64,000 nt of DNA. It comes from Vreelandella maris. GTDB taxonomy: Bacteria > Pseudomonadota > Gammaproteobacteria > Pseudomonadales > Halomonadaceae. The translations under genes were made by a program, and so were the position numbers. Shown one piece after another: positions 34,886 to 43,022 of this stretch. The notes under the pieces are model-generated. The model was not told the DNA's origin and searched no databases. It worked only from the letters and a program-made list of their open reading frames with translations. The stretch's first letter is position 1, and every line of letters begins with the position of its first letter. The stretch is from contig NZ_JABWCV010000010.1 of the NCBI RefSeq assembly GCF_013371085.1, positions 1-64,000 on the forward strand, given 5' to 3'.

Positions 34886-36529
34886 TTAAGCATTGGCTAC
34901 GGGTGTAAAAGGCAGCGATGTGTCCCGGTGTTGTTCAAAGTAACTGTTAAAACGTTCATCTGCATCGTCGCCAAATAATACCCGGCAGGCTTCTTTCAGA
35001 CCGTTTGAATGGCGCAACTGCTCATGGGGCACAACCAGCGAGACCTTGGCACGACGGCGTAGAAAGTCTTCAAGCTGAGTGATCATTTCGTGATCGCGGG
35101 CATGCTCAAGCTCACAGCGAATGTACTCAGTGCCCTCGATTAGGATTTCACCCTGGGCAGGATCCTGGCGGATTTTTTCCAACATCTGAATAGCCTGGTC
35201 GGCATAACGCCGCCAGAGCCGTGTGGAGAGCAGCTCAGATGAGGTCTGGGCGGTCATGGCATCCAGGTTCATGCGCTTGGCCTGATCCATAAACTGCTGC
35301 TTGACGGGGTTGGGTGGTTCGCCGTACCAGTGGAATTTAGGGTCTGTGAGGGTAACGCCCAACTGACTGATCTCTTCGGCAATTTCATCCCCCACATTCA
35401 AGCAATCGGTCAGCTTGCCGCCAAAGATACTGATATGTGCACTTTCGGCATTGGTATCGACTACATGCTTGCGTGATAGCTGCAGGAAGTCGCGATCGTT
35501 GCCTTGATCATCCTTGATCGCTAATGGCCGTACGCCGCAGCGGGTAGAAATAATATCGTCTTGGCTCAATGGCTTGGTCAGGGTCAGACGCTTGTTGATA
35601 TTTTCCAGCACAAAGGCGATATCGTCAGCGGTAACCTCCACCTCCGGGTGCTCCATATGGGTATCGGTAGTACCGATGCAGGTACGGTTACCCATGGGAA
35701 TGACAAAGAATAATCTGCCATCGTCAGCAAAAAACGCCAGCACCCGCTGGGAATCCGTTAATTGCGGAACGATGAGGTGAATACCTTTGGAGTAGAGGTG
35801 GTGGTGAGTGGTTTTTTGGCCGGTCAGCTCATTATGCTGATCCACCCACGGGCCGGCCGCATTGATGAGTACCTTGGCGCGTATATCGAAGGTGCTGCCA
35901 TCCATCACGTTGCGTGCCTTGGTCACCCATAGGCCATCCTGGCGCTCGGCGCCGAGTGACTCGACGTAGTTGGCGGCAATCGCCCCATAGTTAAGCGCTT
36001 GGCGAACAAAGTTGAAGACAAATCGAGCGTCATTATCGTGCAGGTAGGCGTCGGAATATTCGAAACCGCCAACGGCACCCTCAATATCGATGATGGGCTC
36101 TTCCTGCTTGATTTTATTCGGCGAGAGCAGGCGCGGCAGTTTGGTGAAGCCGTTGCCCATCAGCCAGTAAAGCCAGGTGCCCGCCCACAGGTAGCGTGGA
36201 GAGTGGCGGAAGCCTTTTGAAATTGTGGTCAGGAAACGGATCTCCTGCACCGTGGAAGGGTAACTCTTGATCAAGTGATTGCGGCTTTTGCATAGTTTGC
36301 GAACCAGTGCAAAATCCTTGCTTTCCATGTATTTGATGCCTCCCCATACCAGGTTGGAGGAGTGCATGCTGGTACTGCCGGCGAAGTCGCCGCGGTCAAT
36401 TAGTGCAACTTTTGCGCCTTTACCAGCCAGCGCTGCTGCGGTGGCCGCGCCATTGATGCCGCCGCCGATAATCAGAGCATCAAAGGTTTCGTTAGGTAAC
36501 TTTTCAATGTTTCTATTTCGCAGTTTCAT
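34886..36529 (-). CDS. glpD: Aerobic glycerol-3-phosphate dehydrogenase
   Basis: About 547 residues, FAD-dependent. The dinucleotide-binding motif DALIIGGGINGAATAAALAGKG follows the start, then IDRGDFAGSTSMHSSNLVWGGIKYM and VLINAAGPWVDQHN; the C-terminal DAO_C helical domain ends near LPFTPVANA. Oxidises sn-glycerol-3-phosphate to DHAP and passes electrons to quinone at the inner membrane. The ATG at 36529 is chosen because the FAD motif must be close to the N-terminus. It lies directly downstream of the glpSTPQUV importer operon on the same strand, separated by a GC-rich hairpin. Confidence 0.95.
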   Translation of the reverse strand: MKLRNRNIEKLPNETFDALIIGGGINGAATAAALAGKGAKVALIDRGDFAGSTSMHSSNLVWGGIKYMESKDFALVRKLCKSRNHLIKSYPSTVQEIRFLTTISKGFRHSPRYLWAGTWLYWLMGNGFTKLPRLLSPNKIKQEEPIIDIEGAVGGFEYSDAYLHDNDARFVFNFVRQALNYGAIAANYVESLGAERQDGLWVTKARNVMDGSTFDIRAKVLINAAGPWVDQHNELTGQKTTHHHLYSKGIHLIVPQLTDSQRVLAFFADDGRLFFVIPMGNRTCIGTTDTHMEHPEVEVTADDIAFVLENINKRLTLTKPLSQDDIISTRCGVRPLAIKDDQGNDRDFLQLSRKHVVDTNAESAHISIFGGKLTDCLNVGDEIAEEISQLGVTLTDPKFHWYGEPPNPVKQQFMDQAKRMNLDAMTAQTSSELLSTRLWRRYADQAIQMLEKIRQDPAQGEILIEGTEYIRCELEHARDHEMITQLEDFLRRRAKVSLVVPHEQLRHSNGLKEACRVLFGDDADERFNSYFEQHRDTSLPFTPVANA

Positions 36530-36614
36530 AGCGGATCCAATTAACCAATCAATAGCCCGGTTGCAGTGGGTGTTCTCTCTTTTGCTCTGGCATACCGCCA
36601 ATGAAACCCTTGGT

Positions 36615-36636
36615 AGGGCGGGCAGTCGCCCGCCCT
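36615..36636. repeat. GC-rich hairpin between glpV and glpD
   Basis: Perfect 9-bp stem AGGGCGGGC / GCCCGCCCT with loop AGTC. No T-run on either side, so it is more likely an mRNA-stabilising or partial-attenuation hairpin than a full terminator. Confidence 0.55.
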
Positions 36637-36682
36637 GCAAGCTTTGACGCGTAGTTTTCCTAAACTTAGTTATTAAGCTTAG

Positions 36683-38449
36683 TTATTCTTGGCGCGTACC
36701 GGCGGCCATCCAGGCTTCCATCATTTCATCGTAAGGAATGGTGGTGCCTTGCGGCATTTCGTTATCCAGCTTGGCTTTCGGGGCGCCTTCCTGATCCAGC
36801 CAGACCTGTGGGTCCTGCTCTTCGTTAAGTACAGGCGCGTAGCTGTCGAAGACGTTAGCGCGGGCCAAACGGTTCATGGTGCTGTCCAGGTCTGCCGCTA
36901 GCTTGTCGAGACCTTCCTGGGGTGTGACTTCACCACTCATGACCGGTGCAAGGTTCTGCCACCACAGTGGTGCCATGCGCGGATAGTCAGGTACGTTCGT
37001 ACCGGTCGGTGTCCAGTTGGATTCGTTGGGGCTGCGGTAGAACTCCACCAGGCCACCCAGCTTGGGTGCCATTTCGGTCATCTGCTCAGAGAAGATGTCA
37101 GACTCACGAATCGGCGTTAAACCATGCATGAGTTTTTCCAGCGAGGTGGTTTTTGCCACGGTGAACTGGGCAAACAGCCAGGCGGCGGTGCGGCGGTCTT
37201 CGGGCGTTGAGTCAAAGAATGTCCATGCTCCTACGTCCTGGTAGCCAACCTTCATACCCTCTTCCCAGTAGGGGCCGGTGGGGGAAGGAGCCATGCGCCA
37301 CAGCGGGTTGCCTTCATCATCGGTCACGGCAACGGAGGGGTCGGTCATGTCAGCTGTGAACGCGGTGTACCAGAAAATTTGCTGGGCAATATGGCCTTGC
37401 GCGGGCACGGGGCCTGCTTCACCAAAGGTCATGCCCTGCGCTTCTTCAGGCGCGTAATCGCGTAGCCAGTCGACGGCTTTCTGCATCGCAAACACGGAGG
37501 CCGGTGAGTTGGTAGCACCGCCACGGCTAACGCTGGCGCCTACCGGCTGGCTATCTTCATTGACGCGGATACCCCAGTCATCCACCGGGTTGCCGAAGGG
37601 AACCCCTTTGCTGCCCATGCCCGCCATGGAGAGCCAGGAGTCGTGGAAACGCCAACCTAGTGACGGATCACGACGACCGTAATCCATGTGACCGTAAATC
37701 TTGGTGCCGTCTATCTCGCCGACATGCTCGGTGAAGAACTCGGCGATATCTTCGTAAGCGGTCCAGTTGGTTGGTACGCCGAGCTCGTAGCCGTAGATTT
37801 CCTTAAACTGGGCCATCAGGTCGGGATCAGTGAACCAGTCATGGCGGAACCAGTAAAGGTTGGCGAACTGCTGAGTCGGTAGTTGGTAGATGCTGCCATC
37901 TGGGCCGGTACCGTATTGCAGGCCGATGAAGTCATCCAAGTCTAGCGTGGGCAGGGTATAGTCGGCCCACTCGTTCTCCATCGCTTCAGAGAGGTTAATG
38001 GTGGTGCCATAGCGGATATGCGTGCCAATGGAGTCGGTATCGTTGACGAAACCGTCATAGATGCTGTTGCCCGACTGCATCTGGTTCTGCATGGTATCCA
38101 CGACATCACCTTCACCAATGATGTTGTGGGTCACGTTAATGCCGGTCAGCTCGCTAAAGGCTTCTGCCAACACTTCACTTTCATACACGTGAGTAGTGAG
38201 ACCTTCGGCCACGGTTTGAATGTCCATGCCACGGAAAGGCTCGGCAGCCTTGGCAAACCACATCAGCTCTTCGATCTGCTCGTCACGGCTTAGCGTCGAG
38301 TTCTGGAAGTGCTCGTCGACCAAGCGTTCAGCAATGGCGCGGGCATCCTGTTCCTGCGCTGACAGCGTACCCGATGCCAGTAACAGACCGGCGGCGAGGG
38401 TTGTCAGTTTGAACTTAGTCAGACTGGACTTGTTGTAGTGCTTTTGCAT
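36683..38449 (-). CDS. glpV: Glycerol ABC transporter substrate-binding protein
   Basis: 588 residues with a signal peptide (FKLTTLAAGLLLASGTLSAQ). Family 1 solute-binding fold: VYESEVLAEAFSELTGINVTHNIIGEGDVV, GLQYGTGPDGSIYQLP and KVGYQDVGAWTFFDSTPEDRRTAAWLFAQF. Large size and the context (two ATPases, two permeases, DUF2160 protein, glpD) match GlpV of the Rhizobium GlpSTPQV glycerol importer. Captures glycerol in the periplasm. Confidence 0.9.
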   Translation of the reverse strand: MQKHYNKSSLTKFKLTTLAAGLLLASGTLSAQEQDARAIAERLVDEHFQNSTLSRDEQIEELMWFAKAAEPFRGMDIQTVAEGLTTHVYESEVLAEAFSELTGINVTHNIIGEGDVVDTMQNQMQSGNSIYDGFVNDTDSIGTHIRYGTTINLSEAMENEWADYTLPTLDLDDFIGLQYGTGPDGSIYQLPTQQFANLYWFRHDWFTDPDLMAQFKEIYGYELGVPTNWTAYEDIAEFFTEHVGEIDGTKIYGHMDYGRRDPSLGWRFHDSWLSMAGMGSKGVPFGNPVDDWGIRVNEDSQPVGASVSRGGATNSPASVFAMQKAVDWLRDYAPEEAQGMTFGEAGPVPAQGHIAQQIFWYTAFTADMTDPSVAVTDDEGNPLWRMAPSPTGPYWEEGMKVGYQDVGAWTFFDSTPEDRRTAAWLFAQFTVAKTTSLEKLMHGLTPIRESDIFSEQMTEMAPKLGGLVEFYRSPNESNWTPTGTNVPDYPRMAPLWWQNLAPVMSGEVTPQEGLDKLAADLDSTMNRLARANVFDSYAPVLNEEQDPQVWLDQEGAPKAKLDNEMPQGTTIPYDEMMEAWMAAGTRQE

Positions 38450-38543
38450 GGTGACCTCGTTTTGTTGTGTTCTTCCCTGATGGCTTGGCCGTCCTTGATA
38501 CCGAATAACGCTGGCGAGCTTTTTTTCGAAACCCTGCTAAGGG

Positions 38544-38816
38544 CTATCCCCAGCGCATTAAAACCAGTAGCCATACGGCTGATACCGCTAGTGCGATCCA
38601 GATGGATAATGAGGTGAAACCAATCACTCCCAGGTGGATAAAGGCCGCCGAGAGCAGGCCGATAAACAGCCGGTCTCCGCGAGTAGTGGCAATGGGCAGG
38701 AACCCCTTGCGCTCTATGGTGGGAGACAGAATCTCCCATATTGTCATCCCCGCCAGCATGGCAGCGATTGATGAAAAGAATATGGCGGTGGGCATGGTCC
38801 ATACCATCCAAGACAT
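38544..38816 (-). CDS. glpU: DUF2160 small membrane protein
   Basis: 90 residues with about three hydrophobic segments (TAIFFSSIAAMLAGMTIWEIL, DRLFIGLLSAAFIHLGVIGF, WIALAVSAVWLLVLM). It sits between the glpQ and glpV genes, where rhizobial operons carry glpU. GAGGAGAG lies before the ATG. Probably an accessory or stabilising subunit; its biochemical role is not known. Confidence 0.82.
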   Translation of the reverse strand: MSWMVWTMPTAIFFSSIAAMLAGMTIWEILSPTIERKGFLPIATTRGDRLFIGLLSAAFIHLGVIGFTSLSIWIALAVSAVWLLVLMRWG

Positions 38817-38828
38817 GGTGCGCTCTCC

Positions 38829-39725
38829 TCAGGTACGGCCTAGGGCAAAGCCCTTGGCGATATGGTTACGGACGAAATAGACCACCAGAATGCCGGGAAT
38901 AATGGTCAGTACACCGGCGGCGGCCAGGGTGCCCCAGTCAATTCCGGAGGCTGTCGAGGTCCGCGTCATGATCATGCCAATCGGCTGGGCATCGGTGGCT
39001 GTTAGCGTGCGTGCCAGTAGCAGTTCCACCCAGGAGAACATGAACAGGAAGAACAGCGTGACGCCGATCCCGGAGCGGATCATCGGAATGAAAATTTTGA
39101 CGAAGAAGCGCGGAAAGCTATAGCCGTCGATATAGGCGGTTTCGTCGATCTCCTTAGGCACGCTGCTCATGAAGCCTTCCAGAATCCAGATCGCCAGCGG
39201 AATATTGAACAGGCAGTGGGCCAGCGCGACAGCAATGTGGGTGTCGAAAAGGCCCACCGAGTAGTAGAGCTGAAAGTAGGGCAGCAGAAAGACGGCGGGG
39301 GGAGCCATCAAATTGGTCAGAAGCCAGAAGAACAGGTGCTTGTCGCCGATAAAGGTGTAGCGGCTAAAGGCATAGGCGGCCGGAAGCGCCACACAGATAG
39401 TGATCAGCATATTCATGGCTACGTAAAGCATCGAGTTGACGTAGCCCATGTACCAGCTTGAGTTGGTGAAGATGCCAATATAGTTGTCAAAGGTCAGGTT
39501 TTGCGGCCACAACGTCATCGAGCCGAGAATTTCGCTGTTGGTCTGCAGCGACATGTTGATCAGCCAGTAAATGGGCAAAATCATCAGCGCCAGATAAAGG
39601 CCAAGCAGTATACGTGAGCGCCAATGCGCCCGAGCAGTGCGGTTACGCCGCTTGGTAGATGAAACTTTGCTAAAAATCGTGTTGTACTTTTCACCGCGCT
39701 GGGTGTTTTCGAGTTGGTAGCTCAT
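38829..39725 (-). CDS. glpQ: Glycerol ABC transporter permease GlpQ
   Basis: About 298 residues with six predicted transmembrane helices and the ABC-permease EAA-type loop ETAYIDGYSFPRFFVKIFIPMIRSG. MSYQLENTQRG start at ATG 39725 is preferred: GGAGGTG is 6 nt upstream and the ATG touches the glpP stop codon. Partner of GlpP in the inner-membrane channel. Not the periplasmic phosphodiesterase that is also called GlpQ in E. coli. Confidence 0.92.
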   Translation of the reverse strand: MSYQLENTQRGEKYNTIFSKVSSTKRRNRTARAHWRSRILLGLYLALMILPIYWLINMSLQTNSEILGSMTLWPQNLTFDNYIGIFTNSSWYMGYVNSMLYVAMNMLITICVALPAAYAFSRYTFIGDKHLFFWLLTNLMAPPAVFLLPYFQLYYSVGLFDTHIAVALAHCLFNIPLAIWILEGFMSSVPKEIDETAYIDGYSFPRFFVKIFIPMIRSGIGVTLFFLFMFSWVELLLARTLTATDAQPIGMIMTRTSTASGIDWGTLAAAGVLTIIPGILVVYFVRNHIAKGFALGRT

Positions 39726-39726
39726 G

Positions 39727-40614
39727 TTAAGCACCTCCATGCGGGGGCTTGTCTTTCTGCATGTGCATGATGGTGGTGTAGAACACCCAGCTCACCAGCA
39801 GAATGACAAGGAAGTAGATCAGCGAGAACGCGGCAGAAGGGCCCAGGTCCTGCTGGCCGATCGCCATGGTGGCCAGCGACTGACTCAGGAAAGTTGTCGA
39901 GCTACCAGGGCCGCCGCCGGTCAATACGAAGGGCTCGGCGTAGATCATGAACGAGTGCATGAAGCGCAGCAGGACGGCAATAACGAGCACGTTGGTGAGC
40001 TTGGGCAACTGAATATAGCGAAACACTGCCCACTTGGAGGCACGGTCGATACGTGCAGCCTGATAGTAGGCTTCAGGAATCGAGCGCAGGCCGCTGTAGC
40101 AAAGCATTGCCACCAGCGGGGTCCAGTGCCATACATCCATTAGCACGATGGTTACCCAGGCATCGCTGGCGTCACCGGTGATATTGTAGCTGATGCCCAG
40201 TTCGCGCAGCCCCCAGCCCATTAAGCCAATATCGCCACGGGTAAAGATTTGCCAGATGCTGCCCACGACGTTCCAAGGGATCAGCAATGGCAGGGTAATT
40301 AATATCAACACCGCCGAGGCCTGCCAGCCGCGTTTGGGCATGATCAGGGCAATCCCTATTCCCAGCGGAATCTGGATAGCCAGAATAATCAATGAGAACG
40401 AAATCTGGCGCAGAAACGCCGCTTGTAGCGCCTCATCGTTAAGCATGGTTTTAAACCACTCGGTGCCAGTGAAAAAGCTGGCGTTAGGGCCGAGCACATC
40501 CTGCACCGAGTAGTTGACGACGGTCATCAGTGGAATGATGGCGGAAAACGCTACCAATACCAGCATGGGAAGCACCAGCAGCCACGCTTTGTTGTTGGGT
40601 ACCTTGTTATTCAT
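39727..40614 (-). CDS. glpP: Glycerol ABC transporter permease GlpP
   Basis: About 295 residues, six helices, sugar-type ABC permease with coupling loop EAYYQAARIDRASKWAVFRYIQLPKL. The start is placed at MNNKVPNNKAW (ATG 40614), overlapping the glpT stop by 8 bp; the open frame extends further upstream inside glpT but without family similarity. Forms the translocation pore with GlpQ. Confidence 0.92.
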   Translation of the reverse strand: MNNKVPNNKAWLLVLPMLVLVAFSAIIPLMTVVNYSVQDVLGPNASFFTGTEWFKTMLNDEALQAAFLRQISFSLIILAIQIPLGIGIALIMPKRGWQASAVLILITLPLLIPWNVVGSIWQIFTRGDIGLMGWGLRELGISYNITGDASDAWVTIVLMDVWHWTPLVAMLCYSGLRSIPEAYYQAARIDRASKWAVFRYIQLPKLTNVLVIAVLLRFMHSFMIYAEPFVLTGGGPGSSTTFLSQSLATMAIGQQDLGPSAAFSLIYFLVILLVSWVFYTTIMHMQKDKPPHGGA

Positions 40615-41707
40615 GGCCGGTCTCCACGAGGTATTCATCAATATAGAGGGCGAGTTTTGCTGTATCGAACTCAGCAAACGCCGCTTCTCCCACGGGTGAG
40701 TGCCCTTCGGGAAGGCGTGCCTTGAAGGTTTGTCCGTTGAGCTTATAGGTCAGCAGGGAGTAAGTGCCGAGATCCTGCACACTGATGACCTCGACGGGCA
40801 AGCTTTCAGTGCTTGGGCTTGCGCTAATGTCGATAAACTCGGGACGGATACCCAGCTTGATGTTGTTACTGCTGGCATGCGCAATGGCACGTTTGATCGA
40901 TTCACTGACCGGCAGTGATTGGTTGCCGAACATGGCCTGTTCATCTTGATACTTGACGGCCATGAAATTCATGCCGGGACTACCGATGAAATAGCCTACA
41001 AAGGTGTGGGCCGGGCGTTCAAACAGCTCCCGTGGCGTACCGAACTGCACCACTTGGCCGTCATACATCACGGCTATTTTGTCGGCGAAGGTCGACGCCT
41101 CCAACTGGTCGTGGGTGACGTAGATCATGGTGATATTGAAGCGCTCGTGAATCTCCTTGAGCTTACGGCGCAGCTTCCACTTTAGCTGTGGGTCGATTAC
41201 CGTCAGCGGCTCATCAAACAGAATGGCCGTCACGTCATCGCGCACCAAACCGCGCCCCATAGAGACTTTCTGCTTCTCATCCGCGGTCAGGTTCTTCGCC
41301 TTGCGGTTCAGCAGTGGCGTCAGTTCCAAAATGTCAGCGACTTCCAGTACCTTGGGTTTCACCCGATACTCGGGAGTATTCATATTGCGCAGGGGAAAGG
41401 CGAGGTTGTCGAACACCGTCATGGTGTCGTAGATCACCGGGAACTGAAAAACCTGGGCAATATTGCGCTCTTCGGGGGGGAGTTCGTTAACTCGCTGACC
41501 GTCAAAAAGGACGTCACCCTCTGAGGGTTCAAGCAGGCCGGAAATGATATTGAGCAGCGTCGATTTACCGCAACCCGATGGCCCCAAGAGCGCATAGGCA
41601 CCGCCTTGATGCCAAACGTGATCCATCTGCCGAATAGCGTAATCCGCTGCACCCTTGGGCGTTTTTTCATAGGAGTGCGCCAGACCCTTTAAAGTGATCT
41701 CAGCCAT
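40607..41707 (-). CDS. glpT: Glycerol ABC transporter ATPase GlpT
   Basis: 366 residues. Walker A GPSGCGKST (42-50), Q-loop, Walker B AILFDEP, switch His199 in YVTHDQLEA, and a C-terminal TOBE/MOI-type domain. The signature motif is degenerate, LTADEKQKVSMGRG instead of LSGGQ. It complements GlpS, whose signature is canonical but whose switch His is missing. The ATG overlaps the glpS stop by 8 bp. Confidence 0.92.
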   Translation of the reverse strand: MAEITLKGLAHSYEKTPKGAADYAIRQMDHVWHQGGAYALLGPSGCGKSTLLNIISGLLEPSEGDVLFDGQRVNELPPEERNIAQVFQFPVIYDTMTVFDNLAFPLRNMNTPEYRVKPKVLEVADILELTPLLNRKAKNLTADEKQKVSMGRGLVRDDVTAILFDEPLTVIDPQLKWKLRRKLKEIHERFNITMIYVTHDQLEASTFADKIAVMYDGQVVQFGTPRELFERPAHTFVGYFIGSPGMNFMAVKYQDEQAMFGNQSLPVSESIKRAIAHASSNNIKLGIRPEFIDISASPSTESLPVEVISVQDLGTYSLLTYKLNGQTFKARLPEGHSPVGEAAFAEFDTAKLALYIDEYLVETGHE

Positions 41708-42797
41708 GGGCAGCTCCTCCTTGACTTACAGGAATATGAACCGTGTGTCCCTGTTTGTCGAAGGCGTAAAGTTGATGGGTGGGGAAGTAAACCTTCAGGG
41801 GTTCATTAACACTAAACTGGTGGATGCCTGCTAAGTGCAGCACTAAGGGGAAGCGCTCGTGGTGAACATGCAGGAAGGTTTCAGAACCGCTGATTTCAGC
41901 TACATCCACATGGACATCCAGCGCCAGGTCATCGGCTCGTTGTGGTTGCAGGGTGAGGTGTGAAGCACGGACACCAAAATCATAGTCACCTGGCTCTAAG
42001 CGCTTTAGCTTGTCATCGCAGGGAAAGTGTAACGTTTGATCGAAAGTGATTTCGGTATCGGTAAGCCGACCGGGAACAATGTTAATTGGCGGCTCGGAGA
42101 ACATCTCGGCGCTGAAGCGGCCGTTTGGCTCCCGGTAAACCTGTTCGGTAGGGCCATACTGAAGCAATCTGCCTTCATGCAGTACCGCGGTGTTTCCACC
42201 CAGCGCCAGCGCCTCATTGGGCTCGGTGGTGGCATACACCGCGATGCAGTTGCGTGCTTTGAAGAGATCACGCAGCTCATCGCGCAGCTCTTCGCGGAGC
42301 TTGTAATCCAGGTTGACCAGCGGTTCATCAAATAGAATTAAGTCGGCATCTTTGATCAAGGCCCGCCCCATGGCAGTACGCTGCTGTTGACCGCCGGAAA
42401 GCTCTTGCGGGTAGCGGTTAAGCAAGTGTTCGATATGCAGCATTTCAGCAATTTCGCCAACACGCTTATCAATCTCGCTTTTTGGGTGTTTGGCCAGTTT
42501 CAGTGGCGACGCAATGTTGTCGTAAACGGTGAGGCTGGGATAGTTGATAAACTGCTGGTACACCATGGAGACGTTGCGCTTGCGCACGGAAACGTTCGTG
42601 ACGTCCTTGCCATCCATGATGATCTTTCCGCGGGTAGGGGGCTCAAGCCCCGCCATAAGACGCATTAGAGTGGTTTTTCCGGCCAGCGTCCGCCCTAGCA
42701 GCACATTGAATGAGCCTGGCTCAAGCGCTAAGTCTATTCCACTGATATGAGGCACACCGTTAACGATGTGATCGATATTTTGCATATGTAAGGACAT
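41700..42797 (-). CDS. glpS: Glycerol ABC transporter ATPase GlpS
   Basis: 365 residues. Walker A is the unusual GRTLAGKTT (35-43), characteristic of GlpS; signature LSGGQQQR (133-140) is canonical; Walker B LILFDEP is intact. The switch histidine is replaced (YATTEPNEA; Thr191 where H is expected). First gene of the operon glpS-glpT-glpP-glpQ-glpU-glpV, with short overlaps along the ATPase and permease genes. A TTTCG-CGAAA dyad lies 68 bp upstream of its start. Confidence 0.92.
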   Translation of the reverse strand: MSLHMQNIDHIVNGVPHISGIDLALEPGSFNVLLGRTLAGKTTLMRLMAGLEPPTRGKIIMDGKDVTNVSVRKRNVSMVYQQFINYPSLTVYDNIASPLKLAKHPKSEIDKRVGEIAEMLHIEHLLNRYPQELSGGQQQRTAMGRALIKDADLILFDEPLVNLDYKLREELRDELRDLFKARNCIAVYATTEPNEALALGGNTAVLHEGRLLQYGPTEQVYREPNGRFSAEMFSEPPINIVPGRLTDTEITFDQTLHFPCDDKLKRLEPGDYDFGVRASHLTLQPQRADDLALDVHVDVAEISGSETFLHVHHERFPLVLHLAGIHQFSVNEPLKVYFPTHQLYAFDKQGHTVHIPVSQGGAAHG

Positions 42798-42864
42798 GCC
42801 GATCTCGCTAGCGTCATTGTTATTGGAGCATGCTATTAGAAAGGCGACAAAATAGGTGAGTCCG

Positions 42865-42880
42865 CTTTCGTTTACGAAAG
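42865..42880. promoter_or_regulatory. Putative GlpR operator of the glpSTPQUV operon
   Basis: Perfect palindrome CTTTCG-TTTA-CGAAAG in the region upstream of glpS. DeoR-type GlpR repressors bind dyads with TTCG/CGAA half-sites. The palindrome is seen directly; binding is inference from position and from glpR being encoded in the same region. Confidence 0.5.
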
Positions 42881-42956
42881 GCTAGTTGATCATTTGCGAA
42901 CTTGCAACGCGTTTTTGGGCGATAGGACTAGGCATTTAGGCGTAGAAAGCGAACAC

Positions 42957-42990
42957 AAAAAAGCCGACTACTGTCGCGCAGTAGTCGGCT
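42957..42990 (-). terminator. Terminator of fadE
   Basis: On the minus strand, stem AGCCGACTACTG / CAGTAGTCGGCT with a 5-nt loop followed by six T. It lies 33 bp after the fadE stop. Confidence 0.9.
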
Positions 42991-43022
42991 ATGCCTATCA
43001 GTAACTTACTGAATAATAGTGG

